Assembly (NCBI RefSeq): GCF_047149785.1
Contig: NZ_BAAGBE010000001.1
Location: 3,348,001-3,412,000, forward strand
Source: Nitrobacter sp047149785
GTDB lineage: Bacteria > Pseudomonadota > Alphaproteobacteria > Rhizobiales > Xanthobacteraceae
Direction of reading: 5' to 3'
Length of the DNA: 64,000 bases
Shown: in pieces, positions 46,617-55,195 of the stretch
How positions within the stretch are numbered: the stretch's first letter is position 1
Layout: every line of letters begins with the position of its first letter
Notes under the pieces: generated by a model
The model's input: the letters and a program-made list of their open reading frames with translations, nothing else
What the model was told of the DNA's origin: nothing
Database searches by the model: none
Translations under genes and position numbers: made by a program

Positions 46617-47318
46617 TCAGGTTTCCTTGAAGCGGTAACCCACGCCGTAGAGGGTTTCGATCATTTCGAAGTCGTCGTCGACGACTTTGAACTTCTTGCG
46701 CAGCCGCTTGATGTGGCTGTCGATCGTGCGGTCGTCGACATAGACCTGATCGTCGTAGGCGGCGTCCATCAACGCGTTGCGGCTCTTGACGACGCCGGGA
46801 CGGGTCGCCAGTGCCTGCAGGATCAGGAATTCGGTGACGGTCAGCGTGACGGGCTCGTTCTTCCAGGTACAGGTGTGGCGCTCCGGATCCATGCGCAGCA
46901 GGCCGCGATCGAGCGCCTTGGCGTCGGTCTCCTTGGGAGTCGCCGCCGGGTCTTTCGGACAGGAGCGGCGCAGTACCGCCTTGACGCGTTCTACCAGCAG
47001 CCGCTGCGAGAACGGCTTGCGGATGAAGTCGTCGGCACCCATCTTCAGACCGAACAGTTCGTCGATCTCTTCGTCTTTGGAGGTGAGAAAAATAACCGGC
47101 AAGTCGGATTTCTGACGCAGCCGTCGCAGCGTTTCCATTCCGTCCATGCGCGGCATCTTGATGTCGAGGATCGCGAGATCGGGCTGACTGGTGCGGAAGC
47201 CGTCGAGTGCCGACGCACCATCGGTGTAGGTCATGATGCGATAGCCTTCGGCTTCGAGCGCGATCGAGACCGATGTGAGAATGTTGCGGTCGTCGTCGAC
47301 CAGGGCAATTGTGGGCAT
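46617..47318 (-). CDS. chvI: Response regulator ChvI
   Basis: A 233-aa OmpR-type regulator. The receiver domain has phosphoacceptor Asp52 in LAILDIKMPRMDG and LTSKDEEIDELFGLKMGADD; the winged-helix output ends VDDRTIDSHIKRLRKKFKVV..YGVGYRFKE. ATG at 47318 (MPTIALVDDD) removes a 23-residue non-conserved extension. It is transcribed ahead of chvG and divergently from the HugZ-like and pckA genes, an arrangement familiar in rhizobia. Confidence 0.97.
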   Translation of the reverse strand: MPTIALVDDDRNILTSVSIALEAEGYRIMTYTDGASALDGFRTSQPDLAILDIKMPRMDGMETLRRLRQKSDLPVIFLTSKDEEIDELFGLKMGADDFIRKPFSQRLLVERVKAVLRRSCPKDPAATPKETDAKALDRGLLRMDPERHTCTWKNEPVTLTVTEFLILQALATRPGVVKSRNALMDAAYDDQVYVDDRTIDSHIKRLRKKFKVVDDDFEMIETLYGVGYRFKET

Positions 47319-47535
47319 ATATGCCTGCTTTCCGAAGCGGATGGCGAGAGGCGAATGATTCGACCGTCTGCCGTTGGAGTGGCTCAAAGAACGCAGTCAA
47401 CGAGCAATGCAAGCTGGGCTGAAGTGTGACCGAGTTCCCGGAAACGCGCGAGAGGCGCCACCGTTCCGTAACTGTTCAACTATCCGCTTTTAGCTTGGAA
47501 GGGTGGTTTTTTCAAATGGAATTGAGGACTTAGCC

Positions 47536-48279
47536 ATGCAGCCGACCGCCAATTTCACAGCCTCGAATCTTGCCCGATCGCTGTTGCGTCGCAGCCGGCA
47601 GGGCGCGCTCGCAACCCTCATGCCAGGCACCGGCGACCCCTATTGCTCCCTGGTCAACGTTGCAAGTCATTACGATGGCTCACCAATTCTTCTGATATCG
47701 CGGCTTGCCGTCCATACCAAGAATGTGATCGCCGATGCCAGGGTGTCGCTGATGCTGGACGAGCGCGCCGAGGGCGATCCGCTGGAAGGCTCGCGGATCA
47801 TGGTCGCGGGAACCGCCGAGGAAGCCAGCGGGGAACTGAGGACGACGCTGCGGCGGCGCTATCTCAACGCCCATCCATCGGCGGAATCCTTCGCCGATTT
47901 CAATGATTTTTCGTTCTTCCGGATCCGGCCGACGGGCGTTCATCTGGTGGCGGGCTTCGGGCGCATCGTCGATCTCAAGCCCGAAAAGATTTTGACCGAC
48001 CTTGAGGGCGCGGATGCGTTGCTCGAGGCCGAACAGAGCGCGATCGATCACATGAACGCCGATCATCTCGACGCGTTGAATCTTTATGCGACGCGATTGT
48101 TAGGCGCGGAAGCCGCCGACTGGCGCTGTACCGGTTGCGATCCCGATGGCCTCGACATGAGCGCCGACAAACAGGACGCGCTGCGGCTAAATTTCCCGCG
48201 GCGGATCGTCGCTCCCGGCGAGCTTCGCATTGTTTTGAAGGAACTGGCGGAGAAGGCCCGCGCCGTAAACCAGTCTTGA
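47536..48279 (+). CDS. HugZ-like pyridoxamine-phosphate-oxidase-fold protein
   Basis: A 247-aa protein. The N-terminal split beta-barrel (about 10-150) includes RQGALATLMPGTGDPYCSLV and LLISRLAVHTKNVIADARVS; the C-terminal DUF2470 domain (about 165-245) has AIDHMNADHLDALNLYATRL. This pairing is that of HugZ/HutZ haem-degrading proteins and of many uncharacterised homologues. ATG 47536 gives the conserved start. Flavin or haem use cannot be judged from sequence alone. Confidence 0.88.
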   Translation: MQPTANFTASNLARSLLRRSRQGALATLMPGTGDPYCSLVNVASHYDGSPILLISRLAVHTKNVIADARVSLMLDERAEGDPLEGSRIMVAGTAEEASGELRTTLRRRYLNAHPSAESFADFNDFSFFRIRPTGVHLVAGFGRIVDLKPEKILTDLEGADALLEAEQSAIDHMNADHLDALNLYATRLLGAEAADWRCTGCDPDGLDMSADKQDALRLNFPRRIVAPGELRIVLKELAEKARAVNQS

Positions 48280-48451
48280 TGGGTTTCGGCCGCATTGGAC
48301 TGAACCGAGTATCAGGATCGGCCCGCCGGATCCGGCATTCATCAAAATCCGTTCGCCGGACCGAATCTGTATGGCTATACTGATATCGTGACGGCGGAGG
48401 CGGTTGGCGACGGTCGCGCCGGCGATGGGGGAGTTCGAGGAGGAATTCTCC

Positions 48452-50068
48452 GTGCAAGAGAGCGGCGTGCGCAACGATGACTTCGGCGCCGACAAGTTCG
48501 GCCTGAGGAATCTCAAGGCCGTCCACTGGAATCTCGGCGCGCCGCAACTCTACGAGCACGCGCTACGCAACGGCGAAGCGATGGTGAACGCCGACGGCGC
48601 GCTGTGTGCGGACACCGGCGTGTTCACCGGCCGCAGCCCGAAGGACAAGTTCACGGTGCGCGACGCGACCACCGACAAAAACGTCTGGTGGGCCGGCAAC
48701 CAGTCGATCACGCCGGAGCAATTCGCGGCGCTGTATGCCGACTTCGTCGAGCACGCCCAAGGCATGACGGTGTTCGCGCAGGATCTTCATGCCGGCGCCG
48801 ACCCGAATTTCGGCATCAGGACCCGCGTTTTCACCGAGCTGGCCTGGCATTCGCTGTTTATCCGCACGCTATTGCGCCCGCCGGAAACGTCGGCACTCGC
48901 AGGATTCGTTCCCGAATTGACCGTCGTCGACCTGCCGAGCTTCCGCGCCGACCCAAAACGGCACGGGGTCCGCTCGGAGAATGTCGTGGCACTCGATCTC
49001 ACCCGCGGGATCATTCTGATCGGCGGGTCTCGTTATGCCGGGGAGATGAAGAAGAGCATCTTCACCATGCTGAATTACCTGCTGCCGGACAAAGGCGTGC
49101 TGCCGATGCACTGCTCGGCCAATGTCGGCCTGGCCGGCGACAGCGCGATCTTCTTCGGCCTCTCGGGTACGGGAAAAACCACGCTCTCCGCCGATCCAAA
49201 ACGCACGCTGATCGGAGACGACGAGCATGGCTGGAGCCGGGACGGAATCTTCAATTTTGAGGGCGGCTGCTACGCCAAATGCATCAGGCTGTCGCGGGAG
49301 GCCGAACCGGAGATTCATGCGGCCTCGAAACGCTTCGGCGCGGTGCTTGAAAACGTCGTGCACGATAAATCCACCCGCCTGCCCGATTTCGATGACGGCT
49401 CGAAGACCGAGAACACCCGTTCGGCCTATCCGCTCGAATTCATTCCGAACGCCTCGCCGACCGGCCGCGCCGGCCAGCCCAGGAATCTGGTCATGCTGGC
49501 CGCCGACGCCTTCGGCGTGCTGCCGCCGATCGCCCGACTGACGCCGGCACAGGCGATGTATCATTTTCTGTCCGGCTATACCGCGAAGGTGGCGGGTACC
49601 GAGCGCGGCCTCGGCAGCGAGCCGCAGCCTGAATTCTCGACCTGCTTCGGCTCGCCGTTCCTGCCGCGCGATCCCAGCGTTTACGGCAACATGCTGCGCG
49701 AGCGGATCGCGAAGCACAACGTCGATTGCTGGCTCGTCAACACCGGTTGGACAGGAGGCAAATACGGCACCGGCCGCCGCATGCCGATCAAGGTCACGCG
49801 CGCGCTGCTTGGCGCTGCGCTCGACGGCTCCCTGCGCAACGTCCAATTCCGCACCGACAGGTATTTTGGATTCGCGGTGCCGACATCGGTGCCCGGCGTC
49901 GAGCCGCATATCCTCGATCCGATCAGGACCTGGGCCGACAAGGCCAAGTTCGACAAGACCGCGCGCGCTCTGGTCGGCATGTTCCGGAAGAACTTCGCCA
50001 GATTCGAGAATGACGTCGATGCCGAGGTGAGTGCCGCGGCGCCCGAGGCCAGGATGGCGGCCGAGTAG
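48452..50068 (+). CDS. pckA: Phosphoenolpyruvate carboxykinase (ATP)
   Basis: Converts oxaloacetate to PEP for gluconeogenesis (538 aa). It has the P-loop GLSGTGKTTLSADP, metal and substrate sites in LIGDDEHGWSRDGIFNFEGG, and NTGWTGGKYGTGRRMPIK. I choose the GTG at 48452, read as MQESGVRNDDFGADKFGL, because it follows GAGGAGGAATTCTCC at ideal spacing and matches the known family start; an ATG 24 bp upstream (MGEFEEEFS) overlaps that site. pckA near chvGI is common in Rhizobiales. Confidence 0.97.
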   Translation: MQESGVRNDDFGADKFGLRNLKAVHWNLGAPQLYEHALRNGEAMVNADGALCADTGVFTGRSPKDKFTVRDATTDKNVWWAGNQSITPEQFAALYADFVEHAQGMTVFAQDLHAGADPNFGIRTRVFTELAWHSLFIRTLLRPPETSALAGFVPELTVVDLPSFRADPKRHGVRSENVVALDLTRGIILIGGSRYAGEMKKSIFTMLNYLLPDKGVLPMHCSANVGLAGDSAIFFGLSGTGKTTLSADPKRTLIGDDEHGWSRDGIFNFEGGCYAKCIRLSREAEPEIHAASKRFGAVLENVVHDKSTRLPDFDDGSKTENTRSAYPLEFIPNASPTGRAGQPRNLVMLAADAFGVLPPIARLTPAQAMYHFLSGYTAKVAGTERGLGSEPQPEFSTCFGSPFLPRDPSVYGNMLRERIAKHNVDCWLVNTGWTGGKYGTGRRMPIKVTRALLGAALDGSLRNVQFRTDRYFGFAVPTSVPGVEPHILDPIRTWADKAKFDKTARALVGMFRKNFARFENDVDAEVSAAAPEARMAAE

Positions 50069-50162
50069 GCTCCGCACGATCAATCTTGCGAAATCATAAA
50101 GGGGTGTTCGATCCTCGCCTTTTTTAATCCCGAGTCTTCTTATTAATGCGGGGTCGTCACGT

Positions 50163-50268
50163 TAGAGCGTTTTCAAGCGAAGTGGCTACCGGTTCGCGTA
50201 AAGATAACGCGTCGAATCAAAATCATGGAGCCCCGCTTCTGATTCCATCAGAAGCGGAAAGGCTCCAG
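50163..50268 (+). repeat. Family A repeat, full copy
   Basis: Begins TTAGAGCGTTTTCAAGCGAA and ends CAGAAGCGGAAAGGCTCCAG. It differs from the 43044-43151 copy at about a dozen positions (for example GCGTAAAGATAACGCG against GCTTAAAGAAAACGCG). It lies between pckA and the beta-lactamase gene, 52 bp before the latter's ATG. Confidence 0.85.
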
Positions 50269-50320
50269 GTGTTTTGATACTGCTGCTTTCGACATCCTTG
50301 GCGCAAGGGAAGATGAAGAC

Positions 50321-51214
50321 ATGATCGGCAGACGACGTTTGTTGCATGCGGCGGGCGTGGGTCTGGCCGCGGCTTTTACCATGGGCCGCGCGGGCAGTGC
50401 TCAAGCCGCGGCGACTTTGCAGGAAAGATTTGTCGACGAATTGAAGCGGTTGGAAAGCGAAAGCGGCGGGCGGTTGGGCGTCACGCTGCTCGATACAGGG
50501 GCCGGCCGGCGCATTGGTCATCGGATGGATGAGCGGTTTCCGATGTGTAGTACTTTCAAGGTGCTGGCATCGGGAGCCGTTCTTCACGGCGTCGATGCAG
50601 GCAAGGAAAGTCTGGCACGACGGATTTATTTCACTGACGTCGATCTCGTGACGCATTCGCCGGAGACGCAGAAGCATGTCGGCCCGGTCGGAATGACCGT
50701 TGCCGAACTTTGCGATGCCGCCATGACGCTCAGCGACAACACCGCAGGCAATCTGTTGCTCGCAAGCATCGGCGGTCCGCAGGGCCTGACCGCCTTCGTG
50801 CGCAAGCTGGGCGACGAGGTGACGCGCCTCGACCGCACCGAAACCGAACTCAACGAGGCGGCGCCAGGCGATCCGCGCGACACCACCACGCCGAACGCGA
50901 TGGCGTCCAGCCTGCGCGCGCTGGCGCTGGGCGATGTGCTGTCGGCGAAATCGCGCGCGCAACTCGCGGTATGGCTTACCGCCAACACGACCGGCGGCAA
51001 GCGCCTGCGCGCCGGACTGCCGGCCGGCTGGCGTATCGGCGACAAGACCGGAACAGGCGAGCGAGGAACGGCGAATGACGTCGCCGTGATCTGGCCGCCG
51101 GACCGGGCGCCGATTGTCATAACGGCCTTTCTCACCGGAGCGGCAGTCTCGGCTGACCGCCAAGATACGATCATGGCGACGGTCGGACGCGCGGTTACGA
51201 CCGCATTCGCGTGA
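50321..51214 (+). CDS. Class A beta-lactamase
   Basis: A 297-aa serine beta-lactamase. The active site is complete: Ser77 and Lys80 in PMCSTFK (Ambler S70/K73), SDN at 138-140 (Ambler 130-132), Glu174 and Asn178 in ETELN (Ambler E166/N170) and KTG at 242-244. The N-terminus MIGRRRLLHAAGVG resembles a Tat signal. A cysteine precedes the catalytic serine, as in KPC-type enzymes, but no cysteine is seen at the partner position after KTG. A chromosomal enzyme beside housekeeping genes; no mobile element adjoins it. Confidence 0.95.
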   Translation: MIGRRRLLHAAGVGLAAAFTMGRAGSAQAAATLQERFVDELKRLESESGGRLGVTLLDTGAGRRIGHRMDERFPMCSTFKVLASGAVLHGVDAGKESLARRIYFTDVDLVTHSPETQKHVGPVGMTVAELCDAAMTLSDNTAGNLLLASIGGPQGLTAFVRKLGDEVTRLDRTETELNEAAPGDPRDTTTPNAMASSLRALALGDVLSAKSRAQLAVWLTANTTGGKRLRAGLPAGWRIGDKTGTGERGTANDVAVIWPPDRAPIVITAFLTGAAVSADRQDTIMATVGRAVTTAFA

Positions 51215-51238
51215 TTTTGGGCATGACGGCGCTCGCCT

Positions 51239-52210
51239 TCAACGCCCATTCAGAGTGTTGCTGGGGGTGGGGCGATCGATGATCTGCCGTCCGAACAGGC
51301 TCGCGATCAGTTCGACCGCGACCCGCGCGGTGCGTCCGCGTTCGTCGAGAAACGGATTGAGTTCGACGATATCGACGGAGCGGACCAGCCCGGAATCGTG
51401 CAACAGCTCCATGACGAGATGCGCCTCGCGATAGGTGGCGCCGCCGGGGACGGTGGTGCCGACGCCGGGTGCGACGGCGGGATCCAGCACGTCGAGATCG
51501 AAGCTGACGTGCAGCACGCCGTTGCGCGCTCTGACCCGATCGATGACGCGGCGGATCAGCACCGCCACGCCGAACTCGTCGATCTCGCGCATGTCGGCGA
51601 TGGCGATCTGCCGGTCATGCACCAGCTTCTTCTCGAGCGGATCGATCGAATGGATGCCGAACAGGTCGAGATGAACTGGTGTGATCGAAGCGCGCGGCTC
51701 GTCGCCGAGCAGGCCGTCGAGGCCGCCCTCGCCGCACAGGAAGGCGGCGGACATGCCGTGCATGTTCGCGGTCATCGTCGTCAGCGGCGTGTTGTAGTCG
51801 GCGTGGGCGTCGAGCCAGAGCACGAACAGCTCGCGGCCTTGTTCATGCCAATAGCGCGCGACGCCGTTGACCGAACCCATCGACAGGCTGTGGTCGCCGC
51901 CGAGAAAGATCGGGACGGCACCGGACTTCGCCAGATCATAGGCACGGGGACTGAGCGCGCGGGTCCACGCCTGGATGTCGCGGTAGTGGTTGGCGTTTGC
52001 GGGAACAGGGCCGGTTGCCGGCGCAAGGTTATCGATGGAGACGTCGCCGTGATCGATCACGTCGATGCCGAGGCCCTCCAGCACCGGCTTGATGCCCGCG
52101 GTGCGCAACGCCGCCGGCCCCATCAGGGTGCCGCGTTGCGCTGCGCCCATGTCGATGGGAACGCCGAGCAGCGCAACCTGTCCGGCACGGCCGCCGGTCG
52201 TCTCCGTCAT
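51239..52210 (-). CDS. Arginase
   Basis: A 323-aa Mn-dependent arginase that splits arginine into ornithine and urea. Metal ligands: GGDHSLSMG, DAHADYNTP, and SFDLDVLDP. The HADYNTPLTTMTANMHGM stretch favours arginase over agmatinase. Its ATG overlaps the ligD stop as ATGA (52207-52210), so it is coupled to the DNA-repair genes, an unexpected pairing. Confidence 0.93.
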   Translation of the reverse strand: MTETTGGRAGQVALLGVPIDMGAAQRGTLMGPAALRTAGIKPVLEGLGIDVIDHGDVSIDNLAPATGPVPANANHYRDIQAWTRALSPRAYDLAKSGAVPIFLGGDHSLSMGSVNGVARYWHEQGRELFVLWLDAHADYNTPLTTMTANMHGMSAAFLCGEGGLDGLLGDEPRASITPVHLDLFGIHSIDPLEKKLVHDRQIAIADMREIDEFGVAVLIRRVIDRVRARNGVLHVSFDLDVLDPAVAPGVGTTVPGGATYREAHLVMELLHDSGLVRSVDIVELNPFLDERGRTARVAVELIASLFGRQIIDRPTPSNTLNGR

Positions 52211-54930
52211 CGGACCAGCTTCCCGATCGCGGCCGTCAGCGGGCGCGCGTCCTTGCCGTAGTCCGACCACGCCTTGCTCTTGTTCAGAAGATCAGGCGCG
52301 GTGCGCAGCGTGAAGCGCCTGGGGTCGAGGCCGGCCTTCACCTGCGACCAGTTCAGCGGCATCGAGACGGTGGCGCCGGCGCGCGCGCGCGGCGACAGCG
52401 GCGCGACCGCGGTCGACTTGGTGTCGTTGCGAAGATAATCGAGAAAGATTTTGTTCTCGCGCTGCTTCTTCGACATGTTGACGAGATAGTTTCCCGGTGC
52501 GTCGGCGGCCATTTGTTCGCAGACGGCCTGCGCGAACATTTTTGCCTGCTTCCAGTTCAACCTGTCCTTTGGCCTGATTGCAAGTGGCGTGACCACGTGC
52601 AGGCCCTTGCCGCCGGTGGTCTTGCAGAATGTTGCAAGTCCGAGCGCTTCAAGGCGCTCCTTCATCTCTTTAGCGGCGGCGATAACGCGGGCGAACGCCA
52701 CTTCCGGCCCGGGGTCGAGATCGAACACCAGTCGCCCCGGCACGGCATATTGATCGGGCGCGCAATTCCACGGATGCAGTTCGATACCGCCGATCTGCGC
52801 TATTGCGACGAGTGCTTCGACGCGGTCGATCTGCAAATAGGGCTTGCGGTCGCCGGACACCTTCGCTTGCGTGACAAGATCCGACAGGCCCGGCATGGCA
52901 TGGCGTTGAAAGAATTGTTGACCGTCGATGCCGTCCGGAGCGCGCACGATCGAGCAGGGCCGCCCCTGAATGTGGGGCATCATCCAGTCGCCGACGGTCT
53001 CCATATATTCAGCAAGATCGCGCTTGGTCACCGGCCGATTGTCTCCGGCATCCGGCCACAGCGCCTTGTCCGGGTGCGAGATGACGACGTCCATGACCGT
53101 GGAGCGATCCCGCGCCGCGGTGGTGCGCGGCTGGCGCGACGTCGTGGTCTGCGTGCGCGCTGCGGCCGCCGCCCTTGCATCGAGCTTGGGCACCGCCGCA
53201 CGGGCCGGCATCTCCGCCTTGACATCGCGGGCCGGCTTGTCCGCTCGCAGTCCCTTGAACGCCGCCTGGCGGACCATGCCGTCATTGGTCCAGCCGGCGA
53301 ATTCGATCTCGGCGACCAGCTCAGGTCTCAACCAATGCACGTCGCGTCCGCCGGATGGGGCATTCTTGCCGGAGAACGGGCTTTTCGAGGCCGCGGCGGC
53401 CTTCAGCGCCGGCATGATGCGCTTCACGGTGTCGCGGCCATAGCCGGTGCCGACGATGCCGGTATAGACGAGACGATCGCCCTTGTAGACTCCGGCCATC
53501 AGGGAGCGGAATTTTCCGCCCGTTGTTTTCCAGCCGCCGATCACGACCTCATGGCCGGGGCGGCTCTTGACCTTGAGCCAGCTTCCGCCGCGGCCGGCGC
53601 GATAGGGCGCATCCACTTGCTTTGAGATAATGCCTTCGAGGCCGGACTTGCGAGCCGATGCGAGCATCTGTTCACCGTCTGCGTCGAAATGCTCGACGTA
53701 GCGGATCGGCGAGCGGCTCGATTGCGCCGAGCGCCCGAGCAATTTGCGAAGCCTCTCCTTGCGCGCGAGCAGCGGCAGCGGGCGCAGATCCTCGCCCTCG
53801 GCGAACGGCAGGTCGAACGCGAAGAACACGAGGTCATCCGTCTTGCCGTCGGACAGTGCGGCCTGCATTGCGGAAAAATCCGGATGGCCCTTGCTGTCGA
53901 GGGCGACGATCTCGCCGTCGATGATGGCGTCGGGCAACCTTGCGGCGGCTTTTGCGATCGCCGAAAACCTGTCGGTCCAGTCGAGCCCCTTGCGGGTTTT
54001 GAGTGTCACCTCGCCGTTCTCGATCCGCATCTGGATACGGTAGCCGTCGAACTTGATCTCATGCACCCAGCCTTCGGCCGTCGGCGGCCGCGCCGAGATT
54101 TCGCATAGCTGAAATCCGGTGAAGTCGGGCATATCGTCCTTGATGGCGCGGGCCTTGTTTGTTTCTGCCTTGCTCGTTTGTGGCTTGCTCGCTGGTATCT
54201 TGGCTTTACTTGGCGCTCGCTTGCGGGTCGAAGCAGGTTGGGCGCTTGTCTTTGTCGCGCGCGCCTCTGCTGCAATGCCTTTGTTGGAATTCCAGACCGC
54301 ATCGGAACCGGCGATCCGCGCGGTCATCATGAAAGGCTCCGGCGCCTTGCCATGGCCTTGCGCGATCTGGTCCAGCGTGCGGCCCGACGCGACCGAGCGG
54401 TCCTGCTTCAGCACGTCTTCGCCGCTGCCCGGCTTGGCGTAGTCGTCGCGGTGCTTGATCAGCAGCCAGTTGGTGCGCTTGCCGCCGCTGCGGTCATGCC
54501 TCATGCGCACCAGCACCCACTCGCCCTTGAGCTTCTCGCCCATCAGCGCGAATTTGAGGTCGCCCTTGGCGAGACCTTTCGCCGGATCTTCGGCGTACCA
54601 GTAGCCGCGGTCCCAGATCTCCACGGTGCCGCCGCCGTACTGGCCCTTGGGGATGGTGCCCTCGAAGTCGCCGTAGTCGAGCGGATGATCCTCGACCTCC
54701 ACTGCCAGCCGCTTCCCACCCGGATCGAGGGAGGGCCCGCGCGTCACCGCCCAGGACTTGAACACGCCGTCATATTCGAGGCGGAAATCGTAATGCAGCC
54801 GCGTGGCGGCGTGCTTCTGGATCACGAATCGCCGTTGGTTTGAAGCCGCGACGCGCGCTTTGCCGCTCGGCTCCGTGGTTTTCGAGAAGTCGCGCTTCTT
54901 GATATAGGTGCTGAGCTTTCGGGAGGGCAC
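52207..54930 (-). CDS. ligD: DNA ligase D, three-domain NHEJ enzyme
   Basis: A 907-aa enzyme for non-homologous end joining. Order: 3'-phosphoesterase (about 1-180, QKHAATRLHYDFRLEYDGVF, then WAVTRGPSLDP), ATP-dependent ligase (about 270-560, nucleotidyl lysine K293 in EIKFDGYRIQ), and primase-polymerase (about 615-905, VFDLDPGPEVAF with the DLDP metal motif). The Thr/Lys/Arg/Ala-rich linkers at about 225-265 and 570-610 are normal. It acts with Ku at broken ends. Confidence 0.97.
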   Translation of the reverse strand: MPSRKLSTYIKKRDFSKTTEPSGKARVAASNQRRFVIQKHAATRLHYDFRLEYDGVFKSWAVTRGPSLDPGGKRLAVEVEDHPLDYGDFEGTIPKGQYGGGTVEIWDRGYWYAEDPAKGLAKGDLKFALMGEKLKGEWVLVRMRHDRSGGKRTNWLLIKHRDDYAKPGSGEDVLKQDRSVASGRTLDQIAQGHGKAPEPFMMTARIAGSDAVWNSNKGIAAEARATKTSAQPASTRKRAPSKAKIPASKPQTSKAETNKARAIKDDMPDFTGFQLCEISARPPTAEGWVHEIKFDGYRIQMRIENGEVTLKTRKGLDWTDRFSAIAKAAARLPDAIIDGEIVALDSKGHPDFSAMQAALSDGKTDDLVFFAFDLPFAEGEDLRPLPLLARKERLRKLLGRSAQSSRSPIRYVEHFDADGEQMLASARKSGLEGIISKQVDAPYRAGRGGSWLKVKSRPGHEVVIGGWKTTGGKFRSLMAGVYKGDRLVYTGIVGTGYGRDTVKRIMPALKAAAASKSPFSGKNAPSGGRDVHWLRPELVAEIEFAGWTNDGMVRQAAFKGLRADKPARDVKAEMPARAAVPKLDARAAAAARTQTTTSRQPRTTAARDRSTVMDVVISHPDKALWPDAGDNRPVTKRDLAEYMETVGDWMMPHIQGRPCSIVRAPDGIDGQQFFQRHAMPGLSDLVTQAKVSGDRKPYLQIDRVEALVAIAQIGGIELHPWNCAPDQYAVPGRLVFDLDPGPEVAFARVIAAAKEMKERLEALGLATFCKTTGGKGLHVVTPLAIRPKDRLNWKQAKMFAQAVCEQMAADAPGNYLVNMSKKQRENKIFLDYLRNDTKSTAVAPLSPRARAGATVSMPLNWSQVKAGLDPRRFTLRTAPDLLNKSKAWSDYGKDARPLTAAIGKLVR

Positions 54931-54994
54931 GGCGTCGGTTCCAGTTGGATCATCCGATGTGCAACGCCCGGAAACGCTCGCGGGTGCCGCGACG

Positions 54995-55183
54995 TTACGA
55001 TTTTTTGCGTTTCGCGCCCGCGCTCTTGCGCAGCGCGTCCTTCAAGTCGATCGGCACCCCGTGTTTCTTCAGAAGATCCGCGAATGCCTCGTCGGCCAGA
55101 TCCTGTATCGTCGCCATGCGATCCCGGCCAAGACGCGTCAGCGCCGCCATGGTCTCGTCGTCGAAGGCGATCAACTTGCGCAT
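54995..55183 (-). CDS. Small conserved protein between ku and ligD
   Basis: A 62-aa protein beginning MRKLIAFDDETMAALTRLGR, with DRMATIQDLADEAFADLLKK in the middle and a lysine-rich C-terminus. The N-terminal part resembles a ribbon-helix-helix DNA-binding motif (a beta strand then two helices), while the tail is basic. Homologues sit beside ku/ligD in this bacterial group. It is 12 bp downstream of ku and 64 bp upstream of ligD. An accessory or regulatory role in end joining is possible but undemonstrated. Confidence 0.75.
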   Translation of the reverse strand: MRKLIAFDDETMAALTRLGRDRMATIQDLADEAFADLLKKHGVPIDLKDALRKSAGAKRKKS

Positions 55184-55195
55184 CGGCGCGATGAG

